Shown here: piece by piece, positions 36,510 to 47,412 of the stretch
Numbering within the stretch: position 1 is the first letter of the stretch
Layout of the letters: every line of letters starts with the position of its first letter
Assembly (NCBI GenBank): GCA_018261955.1
Contig: JAGTRK010000008.1
Location: 1-64,000, forward strand
DNA: 64,000 nt
Direction of reading: 5' to 3'
Origin: Burkholderiaceae bacterium
GTDB lineage: Bacteria > Pseudomonadota > Gammaproteobacteria > Burkholderiales > Burkholderiaceae
Program-made: the position numbers and the translations under genes
Notes under the pieces: generated by a model
Told to the model about the DNA's origin: nothing
What the model saw: the letters and a program-made list of their open reading frames with translations, nothing else
Database searches by the model: none

Positions 36510-38033
36510 ATGATCGAACACAACCAAAACCCAGACATTCAGATTGACGAAAATGCCATCATGGCAGAACGTCGCCAAAAACTCGCCCACTTGCGCGCGC
36601 AAGGCATTGCGTTTCCGAATGACTTTGTGCCTGAACAGCGCGCAGCGCAATTGCACGAGCAGTACGGCGCGTGGACGCGTGAGGATTTGGAGCAAGCCAA
36701 TGTGCACGTCTCCATCGCAGGGCGCATGATGCTCAAACGGGTGATGGGCAAAGCGAGTTTCGCCACTGTCCAAGATGCCACAGGGCAAATTCAGTTTTAC
36801 ATCAATGACAAAGGCGTGACTGAGGCGGTACACGAGCAATTCAAGCACTGGGACATGGGCGACATCGTGGCAACCACGGGGCAGTTATTCAAAACCCAGC
36901 ATGGCGAACTCTCGGTGCGTTGTGCGAACTTGCGTTTGCTGAGTAAATCACTGCGTCCCTTGCCCGATAAATTCCATGGTTTGGCGGATCAAGAAATGCG
37001 CTATCGTCAACGCTATGTTGACCTCATCGTCACCCCTGAAACGCGCGCGACTTTTATCAAACGCACTAAGGCGATGAACGCGGTGCGTGAATTTATGGTG
37101 GACAACAACTTCATGGAAGTGGAAACCCCGATGCTCCATCCGATTCCCGGTGGAGCATCGGCCAAACCCTTTATCACCCACCACAATGCACTCGACATGC
37201 AAATGTTTTTGCGCATCGCGCCTGAGTTGTACCTTAAACGCTTGATTGTCGGTGGTTTTGAGCGCGTGTTTGAAATCAACCGCAGTTTCCGCAACGAGGG
37301 TGTGTCACCGCGCCATAACCCTGAATTCACCATGATGGAGTTCTACGCGGCGTACACCGATTATCAATGGTTGATGAACTATACTGAGGAATTGTTGCGC
37401 AACGTTGCCATCCGCGCGACAGGCAGTGCGACTTTGAATTACCAAGGCAAAGTATTGGATTTAGCCCCTGCGTTTGATCGTCTGACCATTGTCGGGGCAA
37501 TTGAAAAATACGCACCGCAGTACGTCGGCGCGACTTTGGATGATGCCGATTATTTACGTGCAGAGTTGAAAAAACATGGTGTGGATTTGAACGACCCGCA
37601 GGTGAAAAACGCGGGTGTGGGCGCGTTGCAATTGGCGTTGTTTGAAGAAGTGGCCGAGCATTTATTGTGGAACCCAACCTTCATCATTGACTATCCGATT
37701 GAAGTCTCGCCACTGGCGCGCGTGTCTGACACGCATCAAGGCATTACCGAACGGTTCGAGTTGTTCATGACAGGGCGCGAAGTCGCCAATGGCTTCTCCG
37801 AGTTAAACGATCCTGAAGATCAATCTGAGCGTTTCTTGGCTCAAGTGGCTGCCAAAGACGCGGGTGACGATGAAGCGATGTTCTACGATGCTGATTACAT
37901 CCGCGCTTTAGAGTACGGTATGCCGCCGACAGGTGGTTGCGGGATTGGTTTGGATCGCCTGATGATGTTGCTCACCGACAATCCGAATATCCGCGATGTG
38001 TTGCTGTTTCCGCATTTGCGTAAAGAAGACTAA
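36510..38033 (+). CDS. lysS: Lysyl-tRNA synthetase (class II)
   Basis: The product has 507 residues from ATG 36510. A longer frame back to 36456 lies in the palindromic repeat and has no family sequence. An N-terminal OB-fold anticodon-binding domain precedes the class II core with [19 protein letters not shown] (motif 2) and [12 protein letters not shown] (motif 3). It charges tRNA-Lys. It follows prfB, as in many proteobacteria. Confidence 0.97.
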   Translation: MIEHNQNPDIQIDENAIMAERRQKLAHLRAQGIAFPNDFVPEQRAAQLHEQYGAWTREDLEQANVHVSIAGRMMLKRVMGKASFATVQDATGQIQFYINDKGVTEAVHEQFKHWDMGDIVATTGQLFKTQHGELSVRCANLRLLSKSLRPLPDKFHGLADQEMRYRQRYVDLIVTPETRATFIKRTKAMNAVREFMVDNNFMEVETPMLHPIPGGASAKPFITHHNALDMQMFLRIAPELYLKRLIVGGFERVFEINRSFRNEGVSPRHNPEFTMMEFYAAYTDYQWLMNYTEELLRNVAIRATGSATLNYQGKVLDLAPAFDRLTIVGAIEKYAPQYVGATLDDADYLRAELKKHGVDLNDPQVKNAGVGALQLALFEEVAEHLLWNPTFIIDYPIEVSPLARVSDTHQGITERFELFMTGREVANGFSELNDPEDQSERFLAQVAAKDAGDDEAMFYDADYIRALEYGMPPTGGCGIGLDRLMMLLTDNPNIRDVLLFPHLRKED

Positions 38034-38062
38034 AGAGGACTAAACTCGAAAATTAAACAAAA

Positions 38063-38216
38063 CCGCCGTCATTGCGAGCAGATCCACCGCGAAGCAATCC
38101 ATCTGAATCAAATCGATAGATGCTGTATGGATTGCCTCGCTGAAAACAGGTTTATCGTTTCTACAAAACAACCGAAGTGCAGTTTCTGCATAAAACGTTG
38201 CGCGCAATGACGGCGG
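38063..38216. repeat. MITE-like palindromic element between lysS and ribF
   Basis: Perfect 14-bp terminal inverted repeats CCGCCGTCATTGCG (38063-38076) and its complement (38203-38216) enclose a second imperfect pair, GCGAAGCAATCCAT and ATGGATTGCCTCGC. Its pieces recur at 42979-43056 and 13278-13312. Confidence 0.7.
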
Positions 38217-38237
38217 TGCATAATTGCACATCACACA

Positions 38238-39173
38238 ATGAACATCCACCATCGTCCATCTAAATCATCTGCACCCAGTGCTGTCACCATCGGCAACTTC
38301 GATGGCGTGCACGCGGGGCATGCGGCGGTTTTGAAACGTTTGGTGGCGATGGCGAACGAGCGCGGACTCACGTCGACTGTCATCACTTTTGCACCCAATC
38401 CCAAAGCCTATTTTGCGCACAAGCGTGGCGTATCCGCACCCACGCAAATCATGCCGCTGCGCGATAAGGTCGTGGCGATGAAAACTTTGGGCGTTGCGCA
38501 AGTGGTGGTTTTGCCGTTCGATGTGCATTTGGCGAGTATGCCTGCCGAGGATTTTGTACGCATTATTTTGCACGAGACTTTGAATGCAAAATTGCTCATG
38601 GTGGGTGATGATTTTCGTTTTGGCGCACAGCGCAAAGGCGATTTTGCGTTGTTACAATCTTTGCAAAATCAATACGGCTACGCCTTGGAAAATCTGCACT
38701 CAGTTGAACAAAACGGAGCGCGGATTTCCTCATCGCTTATTCGCCAGCATTTGGAGCGCGGTGAGATTAATGAAGCAACCCAGTTGCTCGGACATTCACT
38801 GACCCTCTCAGGACACATCATCCACGGTGAAAAACTTGGGCGCACGATTGGCGTGCCGACCATCAATATCAAAATGCCTGAGCGTTTGGCACTACAGGGA
38901 ATTTACGCGGTCAGTGTGCAATTGCAATCCGCGCCCGAGCAAATCATTCAAGGTGCGGCAAGCATTGGTATTCGTCCGAGCGTAAAAACCAATGGACAGT
39001 GCTGGTGCGAGGTGCATTTGTTTGATTTTAATCAAGAAATCTATGGACAAATCGCTTGCGTGACCCTGCATCAAAAAATTCGTGACGAAGCCAAATTCGA
39101 TGATTTTGAGGAATTGCTCAAAGCCATAGACAAAGATATTGCGCAATGCCGAGCATTTTTCGCTCAGGCGTAA
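38238..39173 (+). CDS. ribF: Bifunctional riboflavin kinase/FAD synthetase
   Basis: The product has 311 residues. The N-terminal FAD synthetase half has the nucleotidyltransferase signature VTIGNFDGVHAGH and DDFRFGAQRKGDF. The C-terminal riboflavin kinase half contains LGRTIGVPTINIKMPER and GIYAVSVQL. It makes FMN and FAD. In many proteobacteria ribF, ileS and lspA are adjacent; here a TauE gene on the opposite strand lies between ribF and ileS and overlaps the end of ribF by 10 bp. Confidence 0.96.
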   Translation: MNIHHRPSKSSAPSAVTIGNFDGVHAGHAAVLKRLVAMANERGLTSTVITFAPNPKAYFAHKRGVSAPTQIMPLRDKVVAMKTLGVAQVVVLPFDVHLASMPAEDFVRIILHETLNAKLLMVGDDFRFGAQRKGDFALLQSLQNQYGYALENLHSVEQNGARISSSLIRQHLERGEINEATQLLGHSLTLSGHIIHGEKLGRTIGVPTINIKMPERLALQGIYAVSVQLQSAPEQIIQGAASIGIRPSVKTNGQCWCEVHLFDFNQEIYGQIACVTLHQKIRDEAKFDDFEELLKAIDKDIAQCRAFFAQA

Positions 39174-39943
39174 TATCCGTAGTATTTAAGCGCGTAAAAC
39201 ACCGACAAGCCCAATCCCAAAGCAATCACAATGTGGCGCAACCACAGCGCGGGCAACCAGCGTGCGATTCGCCCGCCCCAGTAACCGCCCATTACCGCAC
39301 CTGTAAAAGCAATCAATGTGTATTGCCAATGCACCAAACCAGAGAAAACAAACACCAGCGCGGCGACACTGCTAATCACTGCGGCCAATAGATTTTTCAG
39401 CGCGTTGTTTATCTGAATATCGCGCACGCCGAGCATTTGCAAGCCCGCCATCAGCATAATGCCCAAACCCGCAATAAAAAATCCGCCGTAAATCGCAATC
39501 ACGAATTCAAATACATGCGCAACGCCGCGCCGCGGTAAGGCTTGATGATCCTCGGCATGGTTGGCAAGCCAACCACGAATCGCATCGCTGAACGCAAACA
39601 ACAGCGTGGCAAATAAAATCAACACAGGAATGAGTTTGAGAAACACCGCGTTTTGAATCCACACCAACAGTACCGCCCCAATGATGCCGCCGAGCAGCCC
39701 CAAGAACAAAGACAAGCGCAAACCCTGTGGGTGCGCGCGCAATTCACGGCGATACGCCACCACCGCCAAAGCGTGCCCAGGCCAAACAGCGATGGCATTG
39801 GAAGCGTTTGCCACCACAGGCGGCAAACCTGCGGCTATAAACACAGGAAAGGTGAAAAATGTCCCGCCGCCCGCCGTGGCATTGCAAATCCCCGCCATGA
39901 TGCCAGAGAGAAATAACAAACTGAAAATCAAAAAATCGTGCAT
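39164..39943 (-). CDS. TauE/SafE-family membrane permease
   Basis: The product has 259 residues from ATG 39943. There are about seven to eight membrane helices and the family pattern GICNATAGGGTFFTFPVFIAAG near the N-terminus and GAVMGGYWGGRIAR near the C-terminus. Relatives move sulfite, sulfonates or organic acids; the substrate here is unknown. It runs against its neighbours and is wedged into a ribF-ileS arrangement normally continuous. Its stop overlaps the ribF stop by 10 bp. Confidence 0.82.
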   Translation of the reverse strand: MHDFLIFSLLFLSGIMAGICNATAGGGTFFTFPVFIAAGLPPVVANASNAIAVWPGHALAVVAYRRELRAHPQGLRLSLFLGLLGGIIGAVLLVWIQNAVFLKLIPVLILFATLLFAFSDAIRGWLANHAEDHQALPRRGVAHVFEFVIAIYGGFFIAGLGIMLMAGLQMLGVRDIQINNALKNLLAAVISSVAALVFVFSGLVHWQYTLIAFTGAVMGGYWGGRIARWLPALWLRHIVIALGLGLSVFYALKYYGYYA

Positions 39944-40164
39944 GGTGTGAATGAATGTGTGATTGAGGTGGCAGTGTACTATGAATTGTTTGGGTGTTAG
40001 CGAGCATGTGGCGTTCATGCAGTTTACGAAATGATGGGTAGTCAACTGAAAGCAGATGCACCAAAAGCCCAATCAAAACCCATGCAATGGGCATTTCATC
40101 ATGATTTACCCTCGGTTTTCAGTTAAAATACCGCATTCTGAATCCCTTGATTGCAAAGCCCGTT

Positions 40165-42960
40165 ATGAGTGAAAAAAACACCTATCCCGTTAATTTATTA
40201 GACACCCCATTTCCGATGCGGGGTGATTTGGCAAAACGTGAACCGCAGTGGGTTGCCGCTTGGCAAGCACAAAAACGTTATGAAAAAATTCGTGCTGCCG
40301 TCAAAGGTCGTCCGAAATTCATTCTGCACGATGGCCCGCCGTATGCCAATGGCGATATTCACATTGGTCATGCAGTCAATAAAATTCTCAAAGACATCAT
40401 TGTCAAGTCCAAAACCATGGCGGGTTTTGACGCGCCGTACGTTCCTGGCTGGGATTGTCACGGCATGCCGATTGAGAACAAAATTGAGTCAATTCACGGG
40501 CGTGGTTTGCCCACGCGCGAAGTGCAGGAAAAATCCCGTGCCTATGCAGGCGAGCAAATCGAAAGACAAAAAATTGATTTCATGCGCTTGGGCGTTTTGG
40601 GCGAATGGGGCAATCCGTATAAAACCATGAACTTTGCCAACGAAGCCAATGAAATTCGCGCGCTCGGTGAAATCCTCGAAAAAGGCTATGTGTACCGCGG
40701 CTTGAAACCCGTGAACTGGTGTTTCGACTGCGAGTCGGCATTGGCAGAGGCTGAGGTTGAATATCAAGACAAAACCGACCCAGCGATTGATGTGGGTTTT
40801 GGCTTTGCCGAGCACGATAAATTGTCTAAAGCATTTGGCGTGACCGTGGCGCAAAAAGGCTATGTAATTATTTGGACCACCACGCCGTGGACGATTCCTG
40901 CCAATCAGGCTTTGAACGTGCATCCCGAAGTGGTCTATGCTTTGGTCAACACCGATAAAGGTCAACTGATTTTGGCGCAGGATTTGGTGACCAGTTGTCT
41001 CACACGCTACGAATTGACAGGCGAAGTCGTCGCAACCACCACGGGTGATAAACTTGATGGCATCGCTTTTAAACATCCACTCTATGATGCGGACAAGGGT
41101 TATCAACGTTTGTCACCCGTTTATCTGGGCGAGTACGTGACCACCGATGCGGGCACGGGGATTGTGCATTCCGCACCTGCTTATGGTGTCGATGACTTTA
41201 TTTCCTGCACCACGCACGGCGTGGCGAACGACGATATTTTGACCCCCGTGATGGGCAACGGCGTGTATGCGTCTGATTTGCCATTTTTTGGTGGGATGCA
41301 CATTTGGAAGGCCAATCCAGTCATCGTTGAAAAACTCAACGAAGTGGGTGCATTGTTCAAAGTCGTCAACGCACCGCACAGCTATATGCACTGCTGGCGG
41401 CACAAAACGCCCTTGATTTTCCGCGCGACCACACAGTGGTTTGCCAGTATGGACAAACCTGTCAATGGCGAATCCTTGCGCCAGACCGCGCTCAAGGGCG
41501 TGGAAGCGACACAGTTTTTCCCTGCGTGGGGTAAGGCGCGCTTGCACGCGATGATTGCCAATCGTCCCGATTGGACGCTGTCGCGCCAACGCCAATGGGG
41601 CGTGCCGATGCCGTTTTTCTTGCACAAAGCCACGGGACAGTTGCATCCAAATACCCCTGAGTTGCTCGAGCGCGTGGCGCAATTGGTTGAAGTGGGCGGG
41701 ATTGAGTCTTGGCAAACCTTGGACATCAACGAATTCCTCGGCGCGGACGCGAATGATTATGTCAAAAACAAAGACACGCTGGATGTGTGGTTCGACTCAG
41801 GTACGACGCATTTTCATGTGTTGCGTGGTTCGCATGCCGAGCAGTTGGCGTATCCAGCGGATTTGTATTTGGAGGGTTCAGACCAGCACCGTGGTTGGTT
41901 CCACTCGTCTTTGCTGACAGGCGCAATGCTTGATGGGCGCGCACCGTACAACGCCTTGCTCACCCACGGTTTCGTGGTTGATGGGCAAGGGCGCAAAATG
42001 AGTAAATCGGTCGGCAATATTGTCGCACCGCAAACTGTGGCGAATAAAATGGGCGCGGAAATCATCCGTCTGTGGTGTGCCTCAACCGATTATTCGGGTG
42101 AGTTGTCGATTTCAGATGAAATTCTCAAACGGGTGTCTGAGGGTTATCGCCGCATTCGCAACACCTTGCGTTTTTTGCTCGCGAATATTTCGGACTTCGA
42201 TGCCAAAACGCAGTTATTGGATGTCAACGACTTGCTTGAAATCGACCAATACGCCTTAGTGAAAACCCGTGAATGGCAGGCTGATTTGCTTGCTCATGCC
42301 GATAAATACGAGTTCCATCCGATGGTGGCGAAAATCCAAAACTTCTGCTCAGAGGATTTGGGTGGCTTTTATTTGGACATTCTTAAAGACCGCTTGTACA
42401 CCAACGCGCCTGACTCCAAAGCCCGCCGCTCGGCGCAAACCGCACTGTGGCACATCACCCAATCACTGGTGCGCGTGATGGCACCGATTTTGAGTTTCAC
42501 CGCCGAGGAAGCATGGGCGGTGATGACGGGGGACGACACGCAAACCATTTTCACCGAGTTGTATCACGACATTCCTGTGCCAGCGAACAGCGTGCAGTTG
42601 TTGAGTGATTGGACGCACATTCGTGCGTTGCGTGACGATGTCAATAAAGCTTTGGAAGATGCGCGTGCTGCCGAGCAAATCGGTTCGGCTTTGCAAGCGA
42701 CGGTGCGCATCAGCGCGCCTGCCGCAGATGCGCAGCTGCTGCAACGTTTGGGCAATGATTTGAAATTTATTTTGATTACATCGGGCGCGTCAGCGGTTGA
42801 AGGCGAGGCGCAGGTTTCGGTTGAATTGGCGCAGGGCAGCAAATGTGAGCGTTGCTGGCACGTCACTGTCGATGTCGGCGCGAATGCTGAGCACCCGACT
42901 TTGTGCGCGCGCTGTGTCAGTAATGTATTTGGACAGGGCGAAGCGCGCCAGTTTGCCTGA
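40165..42960 (+). CDS. ileS: Isoleucyl-tRNA synthetase (class I)
   Basis: The product has 931 residues from ATG 40165; a TTG six codons upstream is possible. The HIGH motif is in [14 protein letters not shown], the editing domain holds [13 protein letters not shown], and KMSKS is in [12 protein letters not shown]-terminal zinc-binding segment has CERCWH and CARC. It charges tRNA-Ile and edits valine. The lspA gene follows after about 200 bp that hold a worn palindrome. Confidence 0.98.
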   Translation: MSEKNTYPVNLLDTPFPMRGDLAKREPQWVAAWQAQKRYEKIRAAVKGRPKFILHDGPPYANGDIHIGHAVNKILKDIIVKSKTMAGFDAPYVPGWDCHGMPIENKIESIHGRGLPTREVQEKSRAYAGEQIERQKIDFMRLGVLGEWGNPYKTMNFANEANEIRALGEILEKGYVYRGLKPVNWCFDCESALAEAEVEYQDKTDPAIDVGFGFAEHDKLSKAFGVTVAQKGYVIIWTTTPWTIPANQALNVHPEVVYALVNTDKGQLILAQDLVTSCLTRYELTGEVVATTTGDKLDGIAFKHPLYDADKGYQRLSPVYLGEYVTTDAGTGIVHSAPAYGVDDFISCTTHGVANDDILTPVMGNGVYASDLPFFGGMHIWKANPVIVEKLNEVGALFKVVNAPHSYMHCWRHKTPLIFRATTQWFASMDKPVNGESLRQTALKGVEATQFFPAWGKARLHAMIANRPDWTLSRQRQWGVPMPFFLHKATGQLHPNTPELLERVAQLVEVGGIESWQTLDINEFLGADANDYVKNKDTLDVWFDSGTTHFHVLRGSHAEQLAYPADLYLEGSDQHRGWFHSSLLTGAMLDGRAPYNALLTHGFVVDGQGRKMSKSVGNIVAPQTVANKMGAEIIRLWCASTDYSGELSISDEILKRVSEGYRRIRNTLRFLLANISDFDAKTQLLDVNDLLEIDQYALVKTREWQADLLAHADKYEFHPMVAKIQNFCSEDLGGFYLDILKDRLYTNAPDSKARRSAQTALWHITQSLVRVMAPILSFTAEEAWAVMTGDDTQTIFTELYHDIPVPANSVQLLSDWTHIRALRDDVNKALEDARAAEQIGSALQATVRISAPAADAQLLQRLGNDLKFILITSGASAVEGEAQVSVELAQGSKCERCWHVTVDVGANAEHPTLCARCVSNVFGQGEARQFA

Positions 42961-42978
42961 TGTTTGCTGTCGTTCGTT

Positions 42979-43056
42979 GTCATTGCGAGCGACACCTTAT
43001 CGGTGAAGCAATCCACACCGCGTTAAACGAATGATTGAGCATGGATTGCTTTGTGG
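42979..43056. repeat. Degenerate copy of the 38063-38216 palindrome
   Basis: GTCATTGCGAGC (42979-42990), GAAGCAATCCACAC (43005-43018) and ATGGATTGCTTTGTGG (43041-43056) repeat the inner parts of the larger element in the same order, but the right outer arm is missing. Confidence 0.6.
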
Positions 43057-43161
43057 TCAAACTGTTCATGATGAGGTTTTATTGATTTAACCTCGCGTTC
43101 ATAAACACATGATTTTTATGCCATCTGTGTTTCGCAATGGATTTATTTAAAAGGTTTTCTT

Positions 43162-43668
43162 GTGTCAAATAATTCTCAACCTTCCACCCACGTGTCCACA
43201 CCACGCACGATGTGGTTTTATGTGGCAATCATTGCATTGGTCATCTTAGTTGATCAGATGACCAAATTTTCGATTGAGGCGCGCTATGCCTTTCATGAGT
43301 TTGAGCCCATCACTTCGTTTTTTAATTTGGGTTTAACGTATAACCCTGGTGCGGCGTTTAGTTTTTTAGCCAATCACAATGGTTGGCAAAAATGGTTGTT
43401 TACCATATTGGCAATCGGTGCATCGATTTTTCTCGTCATGCAAATTCGTGCCAATCGTGAAAAAATATTGCAAAACATTGGCTTTGCCATGATTGCAGGT
43501 GGCGCATTGGGCAATATGATTGATCGTTTGCGCATTGGTATGGTGGTCGATTTTCTGGATTTTCACTGGCAGGGCGTGCATTGGCCTGCGTTTAATATGG
43601 CGGATTCGGCGATTTTTATCGGGGTCGTTTTGGTGATTTGGCAGGAAATTTTCCGTAAAAAACAATAG
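43162..43668 (+). CDS. lspA: Lipoprotein signal peptidase
   Basis: The product has 168 residues from a GTG start at 43162 with AAGG upstream. Four membrane helices are present. The catalytic aspartates are Asp130 in GMVVDFLDF and Asp148 in FNMADSAI, with NPGAAFSFL in the family position. It cuts signal peptides of lipoproteins; several such proteins are encoded in this window. It sits between ileS and glnD. Confidence 0.97.
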   Translation: MSNNSQPSTHVSTPRTMWFYVAIIALVILVDQMTKFSIEARYAFHEFEPITSFFNLGLTYNPGAAFSFLANHNGWQKWLFTILAIGASIFLVMQIRANREKILQNIGFAMIAGGALGNMIDRLRIGMVVDFLDFHWQGVHWPAFNMADSAIFIGVVLVIWQEIFRKKQ

Positions 43669-43677
43669 GGATTCTCT

Positions 43678-46317
43678 ATGCGCAACCCCCCGTCCACACA
43701 GGCTTATTCAGCGGAATACTATCAAGCCACACGGCAAAGTTATTTGGATGAGTACCTTGCATCCTCCGCTCCAACGCGCGCGGTGCATCGGCTGATACGC
43801 AAACTCACCGCGCTGACCGATGCGGTGGTGCAGGCGCGTTGGCGCAGTTCGGTGATGCAGGTTTTGCCTCCTGAATTATTGCCCCACATCTCTTTGGCAG
43901 CGGTTGGCGGTTATGGGCGTGGCGAGTTGTTGCCCAACTCTGATGTCGATGTGTTGGTTTTGATTGATGACAAAAAACTCTCTGAGCAAGGGCGTGAGCG
44001 CATCAATGCGGCGATTGAGCAGTGGCTCGGCACCTTGTGGGACTCAGGACTTGCGCCATCGCACAGTGTGCGCACGATTAGCGAATGTTTGCAGTTTTGC
44101 CATGAAGATTTGGCAACTGAAACCGCGATTATTGAGGGGCGTTGGCTGATTGGTGAAAAAAAAGTATTTGATGACTTTTATGCACGCTTTTATAAAGGTT
44201 TTCAGGCGCGTACTTTTTGGCGCAATAAAATTGCCGAAAAAAATGCCCGCTATTCACGTTTTGAAGAAACCCCATTCAGTTTGGAGCCCAATTGCAAAGA
44301 ATCCCCTGGGGGTTTGCGCGATTTGCATTTGATGATGTGGCTGAGTAAATCCTCAGGTATTGCGCAAAACTGGGCGGATTTGCACACCTTGGGTTGGCTC
44401 AACGAGCGTCAGACCAAACTGATTCAAAAGTGCGAAACCCTACTGTTGGCGATTCGTGCACACCTGCACATCATGACCCGCCGCTCGGAGAACCGTTTGT
44501 TGTTTGACTTGCAAGGTGGTTTGGCGCAGGCATTTGGCTTTGTTGATGCCGAGGGCAAGCGCGCGAGTGAATTTCTGATGCAAAAATACTATGTCGCGGC
44601 GAGTGTGAATTCGATTCGCATGAAATTGTTTTTGCAAAAATTCGAGGACTATATCGCGCCTGAGAACGCACCACACATTGAACACGCGATTGAGGATTTT
44701 CCTGAATTCATCGAGGTCAATCACGAGTTGGACATCGTTGATGTGGACGAATTTGCGCGCAAGCCGCATCTACTACTCGATATGTTTTATGTGTTTGGCA
44801 CGCGCCCTGGATTGACGGGCTGCACCGCGCGGTTGTGGGATGCGGTGCTCAAATATCGTGATTTAATCAACCCTGCATTTCGTCGGGACAAAGCCAATCG
44901 TGCGCGGTTTATCCGCATTCTAAAAATGGAAAGTGGCATCACGCACACGACCCGATTGATGCACCAAATGGGCATACTCTCACGCTACTTGCCCGTGTTT
45001 CGCAAAATTGTTGGGCAGATGCAGCACGATTTATTTCACATTTACACGGTTGATCAGCACATCCTCATGGTCGTGCGCAATTTGCGTCGATTTACGATGG
45101 ATGAATACATCCCGCAGCATGAATTGCCCAATCAGGTCATGGCGGAGTTTGGTCAACCGTGGTTGATGTACATTGCGGGCTTGTACCATGATATTGCCAA
45201 AGGTCGCGGTGGCGACCACTCCAAACTCGGCATGGTTGAAGTGGTGCGTTTCGCGCGCCAACACGGATTGAGCAAAGCGCAAACCGACCTCGTGGTGTTT
45301 TTGGTTGGCGAGCATTTGGAGATGAGCCAATTTGCACAAAAAGAAGACCTCTCAGATCCCGATGTGATTTTACGTTTTGTTGATAAAGTCAAAACTCCAG
45401 AACGTTTGCAAGCCTTGTATTTATTGACCGTCGCCGACATTCGCGGTACCAGTCCAAAAGTGTGGAACGCATGGAAAGACAAATTGCTCGCAGGGCTGTA
45501 TCGCGCTGCCATGCATGTGTTAGAGGGCAATAGCCAGCAACCGCGTGCGACGGTGATTAAAGAGCGTCAAGAGCGCGTGCGTGAATTGCTCGCACAACAA
45601 ATCGAACGCCCAGAAATTTTAGAACGTGCCGAGCAACTTTGGCGCGACCTTACGCCTGAGTATTTCTTGCGCCACGATACTATGACGATTGCGTGGCATG
45701 CCTACCACATCATCCAAGCCGATGAGCACGAAGAAATCTTGGTGGCGGGGCAACATTATGTGCTCAACGATGACGACAATTGCGTGCAACTCATGGTTTA
45801 TACCCACGACCAGCCCGATTTATTCGCGCGAATTTGTGCGGCGATTATGCAACGCGGCTACTCGATTTTTTCAGCACACATCTACACCAGCGCGCAAAAC
45901 AGAGCCTTGGACACCTTTCAAATCATCGTCCCTGACTCGGTGCAGGTTGACCAGCAGTTTCTCAATCAATTCGCTCATGTCGTGCGGGACTCGGTGCAAA
46001 ACCATACCCACCTGCGCAAACCGAGTTTGGGACGACTGTCCGCGCGCTCGCGCAACTTTCCGATTAAACCCTCCATGAGCCTGATGCCGACAGGCAACGA
46101 TGATTATGTGCTCAAACTGACCGCAACCGATCGGCCAGGGGTGTTGTACAGCGTAGCGTATCATTTTCATGAAATGGGCGTGAAACTGCACAATGCGCGC
46201 ATCACCACATTGGGTGAGCGATTAGAAGACGTGTTTGTCGTACACAGCCCGCAACTGGCATCGCCGAGTTTTGCGGCTGAATTGGAGCATCGATTGATGA
46301 CCGTTTGTACCATATGA
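43678..46317 (+). CDS. glnD: [Protein-PII] uridylyltransferase/uridylyl-removing enzyme
   Basis: The product has 879 residues. The nucleotidyltransferase domain has GGYGRGELLPNSDVD (77-91), the HD hydrolase domain has YHDIAKGRGGDHSKLG, and two ACT domains lie at the C-terminus (LFARICAAIMQRGY; ATDRPGVLYSVAYHF). It senses glutamine and modifies PII proteins to set nitrogen metabolism. It starts 9 bp after lspA and overlaps the next gene by ATGA. Confidence 0.97.
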   Translation: MRNPPSTQAYSAEYYQATRQSYLDEYLASSAPTRAVHRLIRKLTALTDAVVQARWRSSVMQVLPPELLPHISLAAVGGYGRGELLPNSDVDVLVLIDDKKLSEQGRERINAAIEQWLGTLWDSGLAPSHSVRTISECLQFCHEDLATETAIIEGRWLIGEKKVFDDFYARFYKGFQARTFWRNKIAEKNARYSRFEETPFSLEPNCKESPGGLRDLHLMMWLSKSSGIAQNWADLHTLGWLNERQTKLIQKCETLLLAIRAHLHIMTRRSENRLLFDLQGGLAQAFGFVDAEGKRASEFLMQKYYVAASVNSIRMKLFLQKFEDYIAPENAPHIEHAIEDFPEFIEVNHELDIVDVDEFARKPHLLLDMFYVFGTRPGLTGCTARLWDAVLKYRDLINPAFRRDKANRARFIRILKMESGITHTTRLMHQMGILSRYLPVFRKIVGQMQHDLFHIYTVDQHILMVVRNLRRFTMDEYIPQHELPNQVMAEFGQPWLMYIAGLYHDIAKGRGGDHSKLGMVEVVRFARQHGLSKAQTDLVVFLVGEHLEMSQFAQKEDLSDPDVILRFVDKVKTPERLQALYLLTVADIRGTSPKVWNAWKDKLLAGLYRAAMHVLEGNSQQPRATVIKERQERVRELLAQQIERPEILERAEQLWRDLTPEYFLRHDTMTIAWHAYHIIQADEHEEILVAGQHYVLNDDDNCVQLMVYTHDQPDLFARICAAIMQRGYSIFSAHIYTSAQNRALDTFQIIVPDSVQVDQQFLNQFAHVVRDSVQNHTHLRKPSLGRLSARSRNFPIKPSMSLMPTGNDDYVLKLTATDRPGVLYSVAYHFHEMGVKLHNARITTLGERLEDVFVVHSPQLASPSFAAELEHRLMTVCTI

Positions 46318-47309
46318 GTTCGTCATTCAAACCCGCATGGTGGGCGCGTCATACCCACCTGCAAACCATACTGCCTGTGCTCATGCCATTCACTGCGCCG
46401 AACTACACCCGAGAGCGTTGGGATACGCCTGCGGTGGACAATATTCGTGACTTTATTGATTTGGATTGGGTCAATCTTGAGTCAGCGCATTTGCGACAGC
46501 AAAAAATATTCATCCTATTTCATGGCTTAGAAGGCTCCAGTCAAAGTTCCTACTCAAAAGCACTGATGCGCCTTGCACAATTGCGTGGTTGGACGGGCGT
46601 GGTGGTGCATTGGCGTTCGTGCAGTGGGCAAATGAACCGTGGGCGTGTCATGTACCACTCGGGATTTTCAAACGAAATTGACTGGGTAGTCAAACGCATC
46701 GCGCAGCGTTTCCCCGACAGTGTGCGTCACATCGCAGGCGTGTCGCTCGGTGGCAATGCCCTGCTTAAATGGTTGGGTGAGTCGGGTGCGGATGCTGAGC
46801 GGTTGGTCGCCAGTGCCGCGTCCATCTGCGCACCGCATGACCTCAAAGCAGGCGCGGTGGCGTTGGAATCAGGGTTCAATCAGCGTGTGTACATGTGCTC
46901 GTTTTTACATACACTCAAACAAAAAGCCTTGGCGAAAATCGCCCAGTTTCCTGATTTACCCATCACGGTGGCGCACATCCACTCGGCGCGCAATTTCTTC
47001 CACGTCGATGAATACTTCACCGCGCCGCTGCATGGATTCAAAAACGCCGAGGATTACTGGCAAAAATCATCGAGCAAACAATACCTGCACGGCATCGCCG
47101 TGCCGACCCTAATCCTCAACACCGCGAACGACCCCATCGTGCCCAAACACAGCCTCGCACGTGCGGATGAAGTGAGCCCATCGGTGCGGCTGTGCTATAC
47201 CGAGGATGGCGGACATGTGGGTTTTGTCACCGCTCGGCAAGCGGGTGATGACATGGCGCATTTTGGGTGGATGCCTGAGCGGGTTTTGGATTTTTTTGAG
47301 AATGTCTAA
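46314..47309 (+). CDS. YheT-family alpha/beta hydrolase
   Basis: The product has 331 residues from ATG 46314, in ATGA overlap with glnD. The nucleophile elbow is GVSLGGNALLKWL, with NTANDPIVP and EDGGHVGF as the likely acid and histidine sites. The N-terminal WWARHTHLQTILP is typical of YheT/UPF0017. Known relatives are cytoplasmic esterases or lipases of uncertain substrate. The link with glnD is probably only translational coupling. Confidence 0.87.
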   Translation: MSSSFKPAWWARHTHLQTILPVLMPFTAPNYTRERWDTPAVDNIRDFIDLDWVNLESAHLRQQKIFILFHGLEGSSQSSYSKALMRLAQLRGWTGVVVHWRSCSGQMNRGRVMYHSGFSNEIDWVVKRIAQRFPDSVRHIAGVSLGGNALLKWLGESGADAERLVASAASICAPHDLKAGAVALESGFNQRVYMCSFLHTLKQKALAKIAQFPDLPITVAHIHSARNFFHVDEYFTAPLHGFKNAEDYWQKSSSKQYLHGIAVPTLILNTANDPIVPKHSLARADEVSPSVRLCYTEDGGHVGFVTARQAGDDMAHFGWMPERVLDFFENV

Positions 47310-47412
47310 CTTATGCCTTCACGATGTATAGAAGGCTTAAACGGTCTATGTTTGAGCAACCACATTTTTCCAAAAGGAAGTTTAAAAATAATTAAGAAGA
47401 AACGGGTTTGTC

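Noticed and set aside
43073-43094. GAGGTT/AACCTC hairpin before lspA as a terminator
   Set aside because: The stem is short, the loop is 10 bases, and no T-run follows.
47315-47336. GCCTTC/GAAGGC hairpin after the YheT gene as a terminator
   Set aside because: Only 6 bp of stem with a 10-base loop and no U-tract.
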